Shown here in pieces: positions 37,335 to 47,260 of a stretch of 64,000 bases of DNA. The stretch is from Methanobacterium sp. UBA375. Its GTDB lineage: Archaea > Methanobacteriota > Methanobacteria > Methanobacteriales > Methanobacteriaceae. The position numbers and the translations under genes are program-made. The stretch spans positions 1 to 64,000 of the forward strand of contig DAGC01000011.1 of the NCBI GenBank assembly GCA_002495625.1, in the 5' to 3' direction. Position 1 is the stretch's first letter. Each line of letters begins with the position of its first letter. The notes below the pieces were generated by a model. The model was not told the DNA's origin, searched no databases, and was given only the letters and a program-made list of their open reading frames with translations.

Positions 37335-37592
37335 ATTCTGGTATCTCCTGAATCAGTGATATTAAATAGAAAAAGCAGTGAGTATGGGGTTAGCTTTTTT
37401 TCTAAATTTCGCCTGTAAGAAAGTAAAGTGATCAACTATCGCTTATTATTCTATTTCCTTTTATAATATAAAAATTCAATTATTACTATTTAAGTAAAAT
37501 AAGGTCTGGAAATAATACTGAAATAGAATCCCCTAATAGTTAGAAAGTTTAAAGATAATTGAATCCATCTTCTATTTATTTCAGGGAACATC

Positions 37593-37766
37593 CTATGGTC
37601 CATTATTTTTTCTTAGATAATCATTTAAAACAGCTGAAATATATTTGAAACCTTTTTTTATTCCCATTTTTGTCTTTAAGTAATTGGGATGGACAAGGCG
37701 CTGTGAAGTTAGCGTAATACCCGAAGTGGTAACAACAATGGATTTTGGCGGATTATTACAACACAT
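37593..37766 (-). CDS. Possible small hypothetical protein (57 residues)
   Basis: ATG at 37766 after GGTGGGTG; the product begins MCCNNPPKSIVV, contains RLVHPNYLKTKMG and ends at TAG 37593. It looks protein-like rather than random, but no family is recognised. The TGA of an upstream frame (ending ...FGIRAMVGIGG) overlaps its ATG as TGATG, which could mean translational coupling or two pieces of a decayed gene. Confidence 0.3.
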   Translation of the reverse strand: MCCNNPPKSIVVTTSGITLTSQRLVHPNYLKTKMGIKKGFKYISAVLNDYLRKNNGP

Positions 37767-37980
37767 CACCCACCAATACCAACCATGGCCCTAATACCAA
37801 ATATCTGACCTGTTATATCTCTTACTGCTCCGGTCATTAAGACTACTATCGTTGGTTTTCATCGTAAACAATCGTTTTGTACTTGATTTGCTGTTTTAAT
37901 ACTTTTTTATTATTTTCTACCTTTTATTACTTTAAGTATTATATTAACCCTTTTTTATTACTCCAAATTTAAAAACATAT

Positions 37981-38044
37981 CTTTATATAGTAAATGATTT
38001 TCATTTATAAAATAATTGATATTCATAATATGAACATAGTTCAT
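37981..38044 (+). promoter_or_regulatory. mrt operon promoter with two 15-nt inverted repeats
   Basis: TATA-like CTTTATATAG (37981-37990) is followed by AAATGA-TTT-TCATTT (37992-38006) and ATGAAC-ATA-GTTCAT (38030-38044). The first spans the region just after TBP, the second lies downstream of the expected start (about 38010), both placed for repression. MCR II expression is known to vary with hydrogen supply and growth phase in Methanobacteriales; the regulator for these sites is not known. Confidence 0.5.
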
Positions 38045-38080
38045 TTTTGATGAAACAAAATTAGAAGAGGTGTAAAAGTA

Positions 38081-39412
<1,332 letters not shown>

Positions 39413-39426
39413 ATAGGAGATTTTTT

Positions 39427-39915
39427 ATGGATGAAATCAAGGCAGTTGATGTAAAAATATTCCCCCACCGGCGTCTGAAACCAGAAACCACCGAGAAAAT
39501 CTTAAATGATCTACTGGACCTCGATGGAGTTTTAAGATTCCTGGTTAACGGAGAATCCCTACCTAAAGTAGTGGGATATGGTCCGGCAAGGGGGACCAGC
39601 GTCAATCATCCTGATAGAAAGATCATTACCGTAAAAGGAGCAAAAATTGAACTCTTAGTTTCTGTTGGAGACATAATAGTCACAGTAAATCACGAGAACC
39701 TGGAAAAATTCCTGGAAAAAATAGAATCCCTCCTAGATGAAACCTTAAACTTTGATTATGATATAAGGACAGGTATTTTCACCAGAACAGAGATTACTGT
39801 GACAGACTATTTGAAAATAAGATATGGTATCGATGAAAACGTTGATCCCAGCCTTATAGGAATAGTAGACCCTAAGGCAAATTCCAAAGAAACTGTGAAG
39901 TTAATAGGTGATTAA
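39427..39915 (+). CDS. mrtD: Methyl-coenzyme M reductase operon protein D
   Basis: A 162-residue McrD-family protein. It is not part of mature MCR; McrD associates with the apoenzyme and is thought to help assembly or F430 delivery. Motifs: [19 protein letters not shown] and [18 protein letters not shown]. It starts 14 nt after mrtB and is followed by mrtG after 2 nt. Confidence 0.9.
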   Translation: MDEIKAVDVKIFPHRRLKPETTEKILNDLLDLDGVLRFLVNGESLPKVVGYGPARGTSVNHPDRKIITVKGAKIELLVSVGDIIVTVNHENLEKFLEKIESLLDETLNFDYDIRTGIFTRTEITVTDYLKIRYGIDENVDPSLIGIVDPKANSKETVKLIGD

Positions 39916-39917
39916 AT

Positions 39918-40718
39918 ATGTCATACAAACCCCAGTACACCCCTGGAGAAACAAAAATAGCTCAAAACCGTAGGAACCATATGGATCCTGATTTTGAGAT
40001 GAAAAAGATTAGAAATATCAACGATGAAGATATAGTGAGCGTTTTAGGTCATAGAAATCCTGGAGAAAACTACAAGTCAGTCCATCCACCCCTGGATGAA
40101 ATGGATTTCGAAGAAGACCCCATGAAAGAACTGGTAGAACCCATCCCCGGAGCAAAGGAGGGAGCAAGAACCAGATACGTCCAGTTTACAGATTCCATGT
40201 ACAATGCCCCAGCACACCCCTACGACCGGGCCAGGACCTACATGTCCCGTTTCAGGGGAGTGGACACCGGAACCCTATCTGGAAGACAGGTTATTGAAAT
40301 CAGAGAACAGGACTTGGAGGCAATTTCAAAACTATTACTGGAGACAGAATTTTTCGACCCGGCAAAAACTGGTTTAAGAGGAGCAACCGTCCACGGCCAC
40401 TCCCTCCGACTGGATGAAAACGGGCTGATGTTCGATGCACTGCAGAGATACGTCTTTGATGAAGAAACCGGTAAAGTATTCTACGTCAAGGACCAGGTAG
40501 GAAGACCCCTGGATAAACCGGTGGATGTGGGAGAACCACTGGATGACGAACACCTTGAAGAAATCACCACCATCTACCGCAGTGACAACGTAAGCATGAG
40601 AGAAGATAAAGAAGCCATCGAAGCAGTTTTAACTATCCACGAAGCAAGAACTGATGGTGGTTTTGGATTAGAAGTTTTCAAAGAAGATTTAAAACGTAAA
40701 CTGGGTGATAGCAAATGA
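39918..40718 (+). CDS. mrtG: Methyl-coenzyme M reductase II, gamma subunit
   Basis: A 266-residue McrG-family protein ([17 protein letters not shown] at the N-terminus; [21 protein letters not shown] in the middle). It directly follows mrtD; a mcrC gene would sit between D and G in an mcr (MCR I) operon and is absent, which is why I call this the mrt operon. Its stop overlaps the mrtA ATG (ATGA). Confidence 0.92.
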   Translation: MSYKPQYTPGETKIAQNRRNHMDPDFEMKKIRNINDEDIVSVLGHRNPGENYKSVHPPLDEMDFEEDPMKELVEPIPGAKEGARTRYVQFTDSMYNAPAHPYDRARTYMSRFRGVDTGTLSGRQVIEIREQDLEAISKLLLETEFFDPAKTGLRGATVHGHSLRLDENGLMFDALQRYVFDEETGKVFYVKDQVGRPLDKPVDVGEPLDDEHLEEITTIYRSDNVSMREDKEAIEAVLTIHEARTDGGFGLEVFKEDLKRKLGDSK

Positions 40719-42370
40719 ACGATGAAAAGAAGCTGTTTTTAAAGGCCCTGAAAGGGAAGTTTAACGAGGATCCCAAACAAACCCACACCGACTTTTACTG
40801 TTTCGGAGGCTGGAAACAGTCCCCTCGAAAGAGAGAATTCGATGAATATGCAAAAAAGATTGAAAAAGAAAGGGGAGACCTCCCATTTTACAATCCAGAC
40901 ATTGGAGTTCCCCTGGGGCAGCGTAAATTAATGGCCTACAAGGTTTCCGGTACAGACACCTATGTGGAAGGAGATGACCTCCATTTCTGTAACAACGCAG
41001 CCATACAGCAACTATTGGACGATATAAAAAGAACCATCATCGTGGGTATGGACACCGCCCACTCCGTTTTAGAGAAACGGTTAGGCGTGGAGGTTACACC
41101 GGAAACCATAAACGAGTACATGGAAACCATAAACCACGCACTTCCCGGCGGAGCCGTAGTCCAGGAACACATGGTAGAAGTCCACCCCGGACTGGTAGGG
41201 GACTGCTACGCTAAAATATTCACTGGAGATGATACACTGGCCGATGAACTGGACTCCAGGTTCCTGATTAACATCAACAAGGAATTCCCAGAAGAACAGG
41301 CCGAAATGCTGAAAAAGTACATAGGCAGCAAGACCTACCAGATCAGCAGGGTACCTTCAATGGTCGTACGGGTCTGTGACGGAGGTACAGTTTCCAGATG
41401 GTCCGCCATGCAGATCGGTATGAGTTTCATAGCCGCCTACAAACTATGTGCCGGTGAAGCAGCCATAGCCGACTTTTCATACGCAGCTAAACACGCCGAC
41501 GTCATAGAGATGGGAACCATCCTCCCGGCAAGGAGAGCTAGGGGACCTAACGAGCCAGGAGGTGTGGCCTTCGGAGTGATGGCCGATATGGTGCAGACAT
41601 CCCGGGTATCAAACGACCCTGCAGAGGTAACCCTGGAAGTAATCGCTGCAGCAGCCACCATCTACGACCAGATATGGCTGGGTTCTTACATGTCTGGTGG
41701 AGTAGGCTTCACACAGTACGCCACAGCGGCATACACCGATGATATCCTGGATGATTTCATATACTATGGAATGGAATACGTGGATGAAAAATATGGTATC
41801 TGCGGAACCGAGCCCAGTGCAGATGTGGTTCATGACATAGCTTCAGAGGTAACTCTCTATGGACTGGAGCAGTACGAATACCCGGCACTCCTGGAAGACC
41901 ATTTTGGAGGTTCACAGCGAGCCGCCGTTGTTTCTGCTGCAGCCGGGTGTTCGGTTGCCTTCGCCACAGGAAATTCCAACGCCGGAATCAATGGATGGTA
42001 CCTGAGTCAGATCTTACACAAGGAAACCCACAGCCGACTTGGTTTCTATGGCTACGACCTGCAGGACCAGTGCGGAGCATCCAACTCCCTCTCCATCAGA
42101 AGCGATGAAGGTCTCATCCACGAACTACGTGGTCCTAACTACCCCAACTATGCCATGAATGTGGGCCACCAGCCAGAATACGCCGGTATAGCCCAGGCAC
42201 CACACGCAGCCAGGGGAGATGCATTCTGTGTAAACCCCCTCATAAAGGTTGCCTTTGCAGATAGTAACCTGACATTCGACTTCAAGCATCCCCGGAAGTC
42301 CATTGCAAAAGGTGCACTCAGGGAATTCCTACCTAGTGGTGAAAGGGATTTAATCAGTCCAGTTGGATAG
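40715..42370 (+). CDS. mrtA: Methyl-coenzyme M reductase II, alpha subunit
   Basis: A 551-residue McrA-family protein carrying the F430 site. Key residues can be placed against the M. marburgensis enzyme: axial Gln150 (GGAVVQEHM), His260 (AAKHAD, N-methylated in MCR), Arg274 ([11 protein letters not shown]-methylated), Gln401 (GGSQRA, C-methylated), Gly446 (GFYGYDLQ, thioglycine made by YcaO) and Cys453 (DQCGA, S-methylated). All modification sites are present, so the product should be fully modifiable. A terminator hairpin follows the stop. Confidence 0.93.
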   Translation: MNDEKKLFLKALKGKFNEDPKQTHTDFYCFGGWKQSPRKREFDEYAKKIEKERGDLPFYNPDIGVPLGQRKLMAYKVSGTDTYVEGDDLHFCNNAAIQQLLDDIKRTIIVGMDTAHSVLEKRLGVEVTPETINEYMETINHALPGGAVVQEHMVEVHPGLVGDCYAKIFTGDDTLADELDSRFLININKEFPEEQAEMLKKYIGSKTYQISRVPSMVVRVCDGGTVSRWSAMQIGMSFIAAYKLCAGEAAIADFSYAAKHADVIEMGTILPARRARGPNEPGGVAFGVMADMVQTSRVSNDPAEVTLEVIAAAATIYDQIWLGSYMSGGVGFTQYATAAYTDDILDDFIYYGMEYVDEKYGICGTEPSADVVHDIASEVTLYGLEQYEYPALLEDHFGGSQRAAVVSAAAGCSVAFATGNSNAGINGWYLSQILHKETHSRLGFYGYDLQDQCGASNSLSIRSDEGLIHELRGPNYPNYAMNVGHQPEYAGIAQAPHAARGDAFCVNPLIKVAFADSNLTFDFKHPRKSIAKGALREFLPSGERDLISPVG

Positions 42371-42385
42371 GGATTAAGTTTAACA

Positions 42386-42417
42386 GGGATTGAAAAAATC
42401 CCCAATTATTTTTTTTA
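42386..42417 (+). terminator. Terminator of the mrt operon
   Basis: GGGATT-GAAAA-AATCCC (42386-42402) forms a 6-bp hairpin, followed within 7 nt by a run of eight T, 15 nt after the mrtA stop. Confidence 0.65.
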
Positions 42418-42632
42418 AATATAGGATAGAATTATTTTCCTAAAACTAGTTTTCAAAATTACCGACTGCAAGGCCAATGAAATGGTGGTTGTGACTTTTT
42501 ACTCCAACCATATTATCGATAGATTTAAAATATGATGAATTGATTATATTTCTATAACAGGTTCCATGATTGGTGGATTATGAATGAATTCAATTTGATA
42601 GGATAGAAAATAAGGGGTTATGGTGAAGTTGC

Positions 42633-43325
42633 ATGTCCGTCATTAAAAGGAGAGAAAGGGAAAAAAGGCAGAGAGAAAACGCTATAATCAACGCCGCTGA
42701 AAAGTTATTCTTCTCTAAAGGCTATGATGAAGTTTCCATGAACGACATAGCCAGGGAGGTAGAACTGAGCACAGCTACCCTGTATCTTTACTTTCAAAAC
42801 AAAGAATCGCTATATTTTGCCATAGTACTTCGTGGTACAGGGATTCTAAATGAAATGATCAAGCAAGGAGTGGCTACAGCAAAAACAGGTATCGATAAAG
42901 TAGCCGCGTTTAGAAAAGCTTATTATGACTTCACCAATGAGTATCCAGATTACATTAAGATCTACAACTACTTCCAGTCAGGACGGTTTAACATAGCCAG
43001 CAGAAATAATGAACAGGAAGAACTCGATGATGAGAAAAAGAACCTGCCCATGCCCTATGCTGGTGAGTACACTCAACAAATACTCGAGCTGCGTAAGGAA
43101 AGGTTTAAAATTCTCTGTAACTCAGTAAAGGAGGGTATTGATGATGGAACCATCCAATCAGATGTTGATCCAGTGGAGATAGCAGTTTTGCTCTCAGCCA
43201 TCTCCAAAAGTCTCTCCAAAATGCCACCAGATCATGAGAAATTACTGGAAAGACGGAAGATTTCCCATGATAAATATTTCACTGACATGGGGGAATTGAT
43301 CAACCGCATGATCGGAAGAGGGTAG
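42633..43325 (+). CDS. TetR/AcrR-family transcriptional regulator
   Basis: A 230-residue regulator with the N-terminal TetR DNA-binding helix-turn-helix (IINAAEKLFFSKGYDEVSMNDIA..VELSTATLYLYFQNKESLY). The C-terminal ligand/dimer domain is divergent, as usual. RBS GGTGA precedes the ATG. It lies 262 nt after mrtA on the same strand behind a terminator, so it has its own promoter. Its ligand and targets are unknown; the inverted repeats before mrtB are possible targets. Confidence 0.88.
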   Translation: MSVIKRREREKRQRENAIINAAEKLFFSKGYDEVSMNDIAREVELSTATLYLYFQNKESLYFAIVLRGTGILNEMIKQGVATAKTGIDKVAAFRKAYYDFTNEYPDYIKIYNYFQSGRFNIASRNNEQEELDDEKKNLPMPYAGEYTQQILELRKERFKILCNSVKEGIDDGTIQSDVDPVEIAVLLSAISKSLSKMPPDHEKLLERRKISHDKYFTDMGELINRMIGRG

Positions 43326-43374
43326 TTCGAGACTGACCCCTGTCTGTAAATATTAAAAACTAGTTTCTTTAATT

Positions 43375-44448
43375 CTAATCATCAGGCAGGTTGGTCCAGG
43401 GTTCTAAAATCACAGCGGGGCAGTGATGGTTTTCTGGACAGTCTCCGCAGTTTCTGGGTTTACGGTAACATCCTGCCAGGTTTAAATGATGGTAAAGAGT
43501 TTTTAAGCCATTGTTACTCATTTGTTCGGTCATCTGACTTCCACCAGGGTGATAACCAGAATAATCAACGTTTTCAAGGCCTAGTTTTTTACAATCTTCC
43601 ACTAACTCTTGCATCAGGGAGCGCGTAGGGGCGGGGTGATAGTAGAGCATGAAGTGTGGCCTGAAACCCACCAAACGGTAATGGATGGATGGCTCGATCT
43701 CCTGGATAAATCTGGCTATTTTATGGATTTCTTCCTGGTTTATCCCGGGGATAACCACGGTACGGAATACCCGGATTTTTTCTGGATGTTTCCTGGCCAA
43801 CCACTCGGCATTCTCCAGGACAGGCCCTGAAGGTGCTCCGGTAAGGGCCTGATGCAGTTCGGTATCGTAGGCCTTTATTTCGAAGTTGATATAGGATGAA
43901 ATTCTAGAGAGCCTTTCCATGGTTTTCCTGGTGATGAATCCGTTGGTGGCCAGGCCCACATCCAGCTGGTGGGGACTCTCCGGACTTTCTATTTGGGAAA
44001 TCCCTTGTTTTTCCAGTGGGGGACTTTCTTGTTTTTCCAGACCAGAAATTTCCTTGTTTAGAAGTCCCACTACCGCCTCCAGATAGGGTGTATGGATTGA
44101 TGGTTCTCCACCGGTGAAACTCAACTTGTTTACGGACATATCCTGGGCATACTGGCTTTTAAATGCGTGGAGGATTTCTTCGACTAAAGCAGGGGGATCC
44201 ACGTATCCCCGGTACCTCCAACCGCTTTCAGGATACTGGGAGATACGGTAGGCATTACAGTAAGTGCAGAAGAAGGAACAGCCCAGCAGGGTGATGGAGT
44301 AACTCTTTAAAACCTCTGTGAAATTGGTATAGGCCACTTCTGGCATTCCAACACGGCAAACCCCTTTTTCTCCATCTAAACGGTTTATTCCACAGTCCCA
44401 GGGGCATAGATGGCAATTTTTCAGTTCCTTCAGGTATTTAAAGTTCAT
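43375..44448 (-). CDS. PflX-like radical SAM protein (COG1313 type)
   Basis: A 357-residue protein. The N-terminal CHLCPWDCGINRLDGEKGVC is typical of the PflX group; the radical SAM cluster motif is CSFFCTYC; then GGEPS. Three or four additional C-terminal cysteines (CYRKPRNCGDCPENHHC) could hold another Fe-S cluster. Residues about 138-160 are a Glu/Ser/Pro/Gln-rich insertion built from a repeated LEKQ unit, not typical of the family. It is a candidate activase or modification enzyme with unknown target. Confidence 0.8.
   Translation of the reverse strand: MNFKYLKELKNCHLCPWDCGINRLDGEKGVCRVGMPEVAYTNFTEVLKSYSITLLGCSFFCTYCNAYRISQYPESGWRYRGYVDPPALVEEILHAFKSQYAQDMSVNKLSFTGGEPSIHTPYLEAVVGLLNKEISGLEKQESPPLEKQGISQIESPESPHQLDVGLATNGFITRKTMERLSRISSYINFEIKAYDTELHQALTGAPSGPVLENAEWLARKHPEKIRVFRTVVIPGINQEEIHKIARFIQEIEPSIHYRLVGFRPHFMLYYHPAPTRSLMQELVEDCKKLGLENVDYSGYHPGGSQMTEQMSNNGLKTLYHHLNLAGCYRKPRNCGDCPENHHCPAVILEPWTNLPDD
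44004..44040 (-). repeat. Short in-frame duplication inside the radical SAM gene
   Basis: CTTGTTTTTCCAG occurs at 44004-44016 and 44028-44040, 24 nt apart, so the encoded LEKQ unit is repeated in frame. This explains the low-complexity insertion in the protein. Confidence 0.6.
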
Positions 44449-44569
44449 GTTCTCCCATCATTGGTTAAATTTTTATAGGATTAATCTATATCTTTTAATA
44501 TAAATAATAATATTCGTATTACTTTATCTCTATATTTCACCTCTTTCGTAATATTATGGGAGAACTAAC

Positions 44570-45079
44570 ATGAGCTATTACAGGGCTAAAGAACTTAAAA
44601 AACAGGATATATACCTTTATAATGTACAGGGATTCCTTTTTAACATGATCGATGATGAATTTGGCTACGGATACGTAGCTAGCTACCATCAGGACATCAT
44701 AGACATGGAATCTTATTACATACTTCCAGATAAAAACAATTTCTACATGGCCATCAATCAAACCGGTAGAATAATAGGAAGTATGGGAATAAGAGCCTAT
44801 GATAGGGATTTTAGAATGTTCAAAGATGTTTACAGTCCAAAAACCACAGCCAGTATTTGGAGAGTCTTTGTGGACCGGCCCTGGCGCAGGAATGGAGTAG
44901 CTTCAACACTGGTGGAATTGGGGGAATGTTTCTGCCGCAAAAAGGGATACGAGAAAATCTACCTCCACACCCAGAAAACTGTGGAGGGATCACTGGATTT
45001 CTGGCTTTCCAGGGGTTATAAAATAGTGGACGATACCGAAAATCAATTAAAAACAGTTCACATGGAGAAAAAGTTATAA
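44570..45079 (+). CDS. GNAT-family N-acetyltransferase
   Basis: A 169-residue GNAT protein. The acetyl-CoA-binding motif A appears as VFVDRPWRRNGVASTLVELGECF, followed by the typical KIYLHTQ strand and GSLDFWLSRGYKIV. RBS GGGAGAA precedes the ATG. The acyl acceptor is unknown. It converges with the CobN-associated operon. Confidence 0.85.
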   Translation: MSYYRAKELKKQDIYLYNVQGFLFNMIDDEFGYGYVASYHQDIIDMESYYILPDKNNFYMAINQTGRIIGSMGIRAYDRDFRMFKDVYSPKTTASIWRVFVDRPWRRNGVASTLVELGECFCRKKGYEKIYLHTQKTVEGSLDFWLSRGYKIVDDTENQLKTVHMEKKL

Positions 45080-45141
45080 AAAAGATTTTGTTTGGAAAAT
45101 GGAAAGTGGAACATGGAAATCATCAAGAAATTTCTATCAGA

Positions 45142-45351
45142 TTAATTCTCACCAGACTTCTCAATGAAAATCTCCAGTTTACCATCTATGTTAACCACGG
45201 TTTTCACCGTTAAAATAGAATCATCCACATAAAGAAAGGTATCTATTGTCTTTGCCTTTGGAAAACTCAGTAAACTTACATTTTTTATGCCTTCTATTTT
45301 TAGTTTTCTCAGCTTTTCATCAACGTTAGATGTACGGTTTTGATTCTCCAT
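45142..45351 (-). CDS. Small hypothetical protein closing the CobN-associated operon
   Basis: 69 residues from the ATG at 45351 (MENQNRTSNVDEKL...), preceded by GGAAGTGG. A longer frame from a TTG at 45387 overlapping the previous gene is less likely. It is a charged N-terminus followed by alternating hydrophobic strands (VSLLSFPKAKTIDTFLYV, LTVKTVVNIDGKLEIFIE), with no membrane segment. Unknown family. It starts 26 nt after the DUF2149 gene and is probably its cotranscribed partner. Confidence 0.6.
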   Translation of the reverse strand: MENQNRTSNVDEKLRKLKIEGIKNVSLLSFPKAKTIDTFLYVDDSILTVKTVVNIDGKLEIFIEKSGEN

Positions 45352-45376
45352 ACATACCACTTCCTTTACCAAATCG

Positions 45377-45709
45377 TCAGCCGCCAACCATGATCAACTT
45401 ACCAGTGGCCGGGTCTTTGTAGACGGTACCCATCTCCACGTATCCTTCACCTGATCCGGAAGAGGTTTGGGGTGTTTCATTTAATTCCTTACCCATCTGT
45501 ACTTCAGCGGCCTTTTTCATGGCTTCCATGGTTTGCTGCTTTTCTTCTGGACTGGAATCGGCGAATACCACGCTCTGCATGTTCCAGGACACTACCAGGA
45601 AAATTAGGAATCCCACGGAAAGGACCAGCATGGCATCCACCAAGTTGGTAGATCCAGCCATTGGATCCTCTTCATTTTGCGATAACAGTCGTCGTCTTCG
45701 CCTGAGCAT
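45377..45709 (-). CDS. DUF2149 protein, ExbD/TolR-like
   Basis: A 110-residue protein: basic cytoplasmic N-terminus, one membrane helix and an extracytoplasmic tail. The helix region [18 protein letters not shown] resembles the ExbD/TolR pattern (LIDVMLVLL...) including the membrane aspartate that carries protons. It overlaps the 3' end of the ExbB-like gene, so the pair is translationally coupled, as ExbB and ExbD usually are. It is not a canonical ExbD; I infer an analogous stator role. Confidence 0.75.
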   Translation of the reverse strand: MLRRRRRLLSQNEEDPMAGSTNLVDAMLVLSVGFLIFLVVSWNMQSVVFADSSPEEKQQTMEAMKKAAEVQMGKELNETPQTSSGSGEGYVEMGTVYKDPATGKLIMVGG

Positions 45710-46355
45710 TATCTAAAACCTCCAGTACTGATTCTGCAAGGGTCTCTAAAGTGGATAGGTTGTCTTCGTACCACCTTCTCCTTATCTTGGATACAACATA
45801 AGCTATTCCCCCAGCTGCTAAACCAACAACGGTGGTATCGAAGGCTATTATTATGGCCTGCGCCAGAGCGTTTATATCTCCAGCTCCTAGAGCGGCTAGG
45901 CCGGGCCCCATTGGGATTAAAGTCCCCATTAAACCAAGAGTTGGACCTAACCTGGTTACGATATCTGTTTTTTCAAGACTCTTAGCTGCCTTTAACTCTT
46001 CACTTTCTATCAACTTCCTGGCTAAAGCTTCTCTGGATTTGGGGCCAATCTTTGGGGTGGAAACTATCTTTATTAGAACCTCTTTACTACTGGTTGGCAG
46101 TCCACTTTCATTCACTTTTTCAATTATCTGCTCTGGTGTGCCTGGATTTGATATATCTTCAATTAATTTCCCTGTTTTTTCAGTACCGAACCGGATCCTG
46201 CTTGAATGCTCTGAAATCAGACCTCCAAAGGTAATTATGGCGTACACCATGAAGGCCAGAAGACCCACGATCACCGGTATAAGAAGGCTCTGCGAAATAA
46301 CGTGTAAGACTGAACCTAACATTTCACTTCCTGGAATTGCTACCAAAGTTATCAC
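45672..46355 (-). CDS. MotA/TolQ/ExbB-family proton channel protein
   Basis: A 227-residue membrane protein with one N-terminal helix and a pair of C-terminal helices. The diagnostic stretch is [26 protein letters not shown] followed by the second helix with [16 protein letters not shown]. Together with the DUF2149 protein it should form a proton-driven motor unit in the membrane. A GTG at 46355 or ATG at 46322 (after GGAAGTG) may be the start. It lies 11 nt after the DUF2162 gene. Confidence 0.85.
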   Translation of the reverse strand: MITLVAIPGSEMLGSVLHVISQSLLIPVIVGLLAFMVYAIITFGGLISEHSSRIRFGTEKTGKLIEDISNPGTPEQIIEKVNESGLPTSSKEVLIKIVSTPKIGPKSREALARKLIESEELKAAKSLEKTDIVTRLGPTLGLMGTLIPMGPGLAALGAGDINALAQAIIIAFDTTVVGLAAGGIAYVVSKIRRRWYEDNLSTLETLAESVLEVLDNAQAKTTTVIAK

Positions 46356-46366
46356 CGTTTTAATTT

Positions 46367-47080
46367 TTATTGTATAAGATTACTGGTTTTTTTATTTACA
46401 TACACTCCAAGGATAATTAAGCCTACTAACCCTATTAATGCATAGATTATGGTTTCAATGGAGGGTATGGTCATAGGACTCATTTCACTGGATAATACAG
46501 TGGCTATGTTGGGGATCACGATGGCCGATGCTAAGAAGTAAAAGCCCATAAACATCATGAAGTTCCCTAGAACTAGGGGGAAGGGTTGTTTAATAAATCG
46601 AACGATGGTGTTCGAAAACAGATAAAAAACACCTATCAGTACAGACAGGGCGACAGCAGAATACTGGCCAATTACAAAGGACGAAGCCCCTATAACTGGT
46701 GACATGAGTATTATAACTGCCAGAACCGCCCCAAAACAGCATGGGCATGGTGCGATCATGGCCATACAGGTGGCCGATGCATGATTTTTCTGGTGAATCT
46801 TCCATTCTTTGACGGTGTGCCATCCGGCATAAAGAATAACCACCCCCATTATAAGGAAGATGACCGAGTTGTAATCGTACATCAACGTGTAAAGATAGTC
46901 GGTGTATTCCGCCGCAACCCGGGTGAGTATTAATATACCTAAACCATAGCCAATTGCGATTCCAGCCGCTACCTTCTTAGATAAGTTAGCAAAGCCCATG
47001 GCCATGCCTATTTTAAAGGCGAAAAAAAGTATCGCCGATAATATTCCCATTTGCCACAATATTTCCCACATAATAATCAT
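46367..47080 (-). CDS. DUF2162 polytopic membrane protein
   Basis: A 237-residue protein with six or seven membrane helices and a Cys-rich loop [15 protein letters not shown]. Family DUF2162 is a putative transporter that repeatedly neighbours CobN-like proteins and ExbB-like channels. The clustered cysteines could bind a metal or pass electrons, as in related small-Cys membrane transporters. Three GTATTA-like elements lie in the 180 nt upstream, and AGTAATACT is at 47159-47167. First gene of the operon that continues into exbB-like, DUF2149 and the small protein. Confidence 0.78.
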   Translation of the reverse strand: MIIMWEILWQMGILSAILFFAFKIGMAMGFANLSKKVAAGIAIGYGLGILILTRVAAEYTDYLYTLMYDYNSVIFLIMGVVILYAGWHTVKEWKIHQKNHASATCMAMIAPCPCCFGAVLAVIILMSPVIGASSFVIGQYSAVALSVLIGVFYLFSNTIVRFIKQPFPLVLGNFMMFMGFYFLASAIVIPNIATVLSSEMSPMTIPSIETIIYALIGLVGLIILGVYVNKKTSNLIQ

Positions 47081-47260
47081 CTTAAAGTTAATTTTTTTGA
47101 TATTTAATAATTTCTATTTAATTTGTATTATTACTTTTTCTTTAATTTTAGGCTTGAAAGTAATACTAATTAGATGTTAATACTTAACAGGCCATTTCAT
47201 ACCATATTTTATTACCATATTCTGTCCATTTTTTTTAAAAAATAAAAAAAGGGGGGAAAA

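Larger units (their letters stand above)
37335..38080. other. 746-nt region between nas and the mrt operon
   Basis: The left part is A/T rich. The middle (about 37590-37870) is more balanced in composition and contains a 57-codon minus-strand frame (37593-37766) whose ATG overlaps the stop of another short frame. The right part is the mrt promoter region with two inverted repeats after a TATA box. No RNA gene recognised. Confidence 0.5.
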
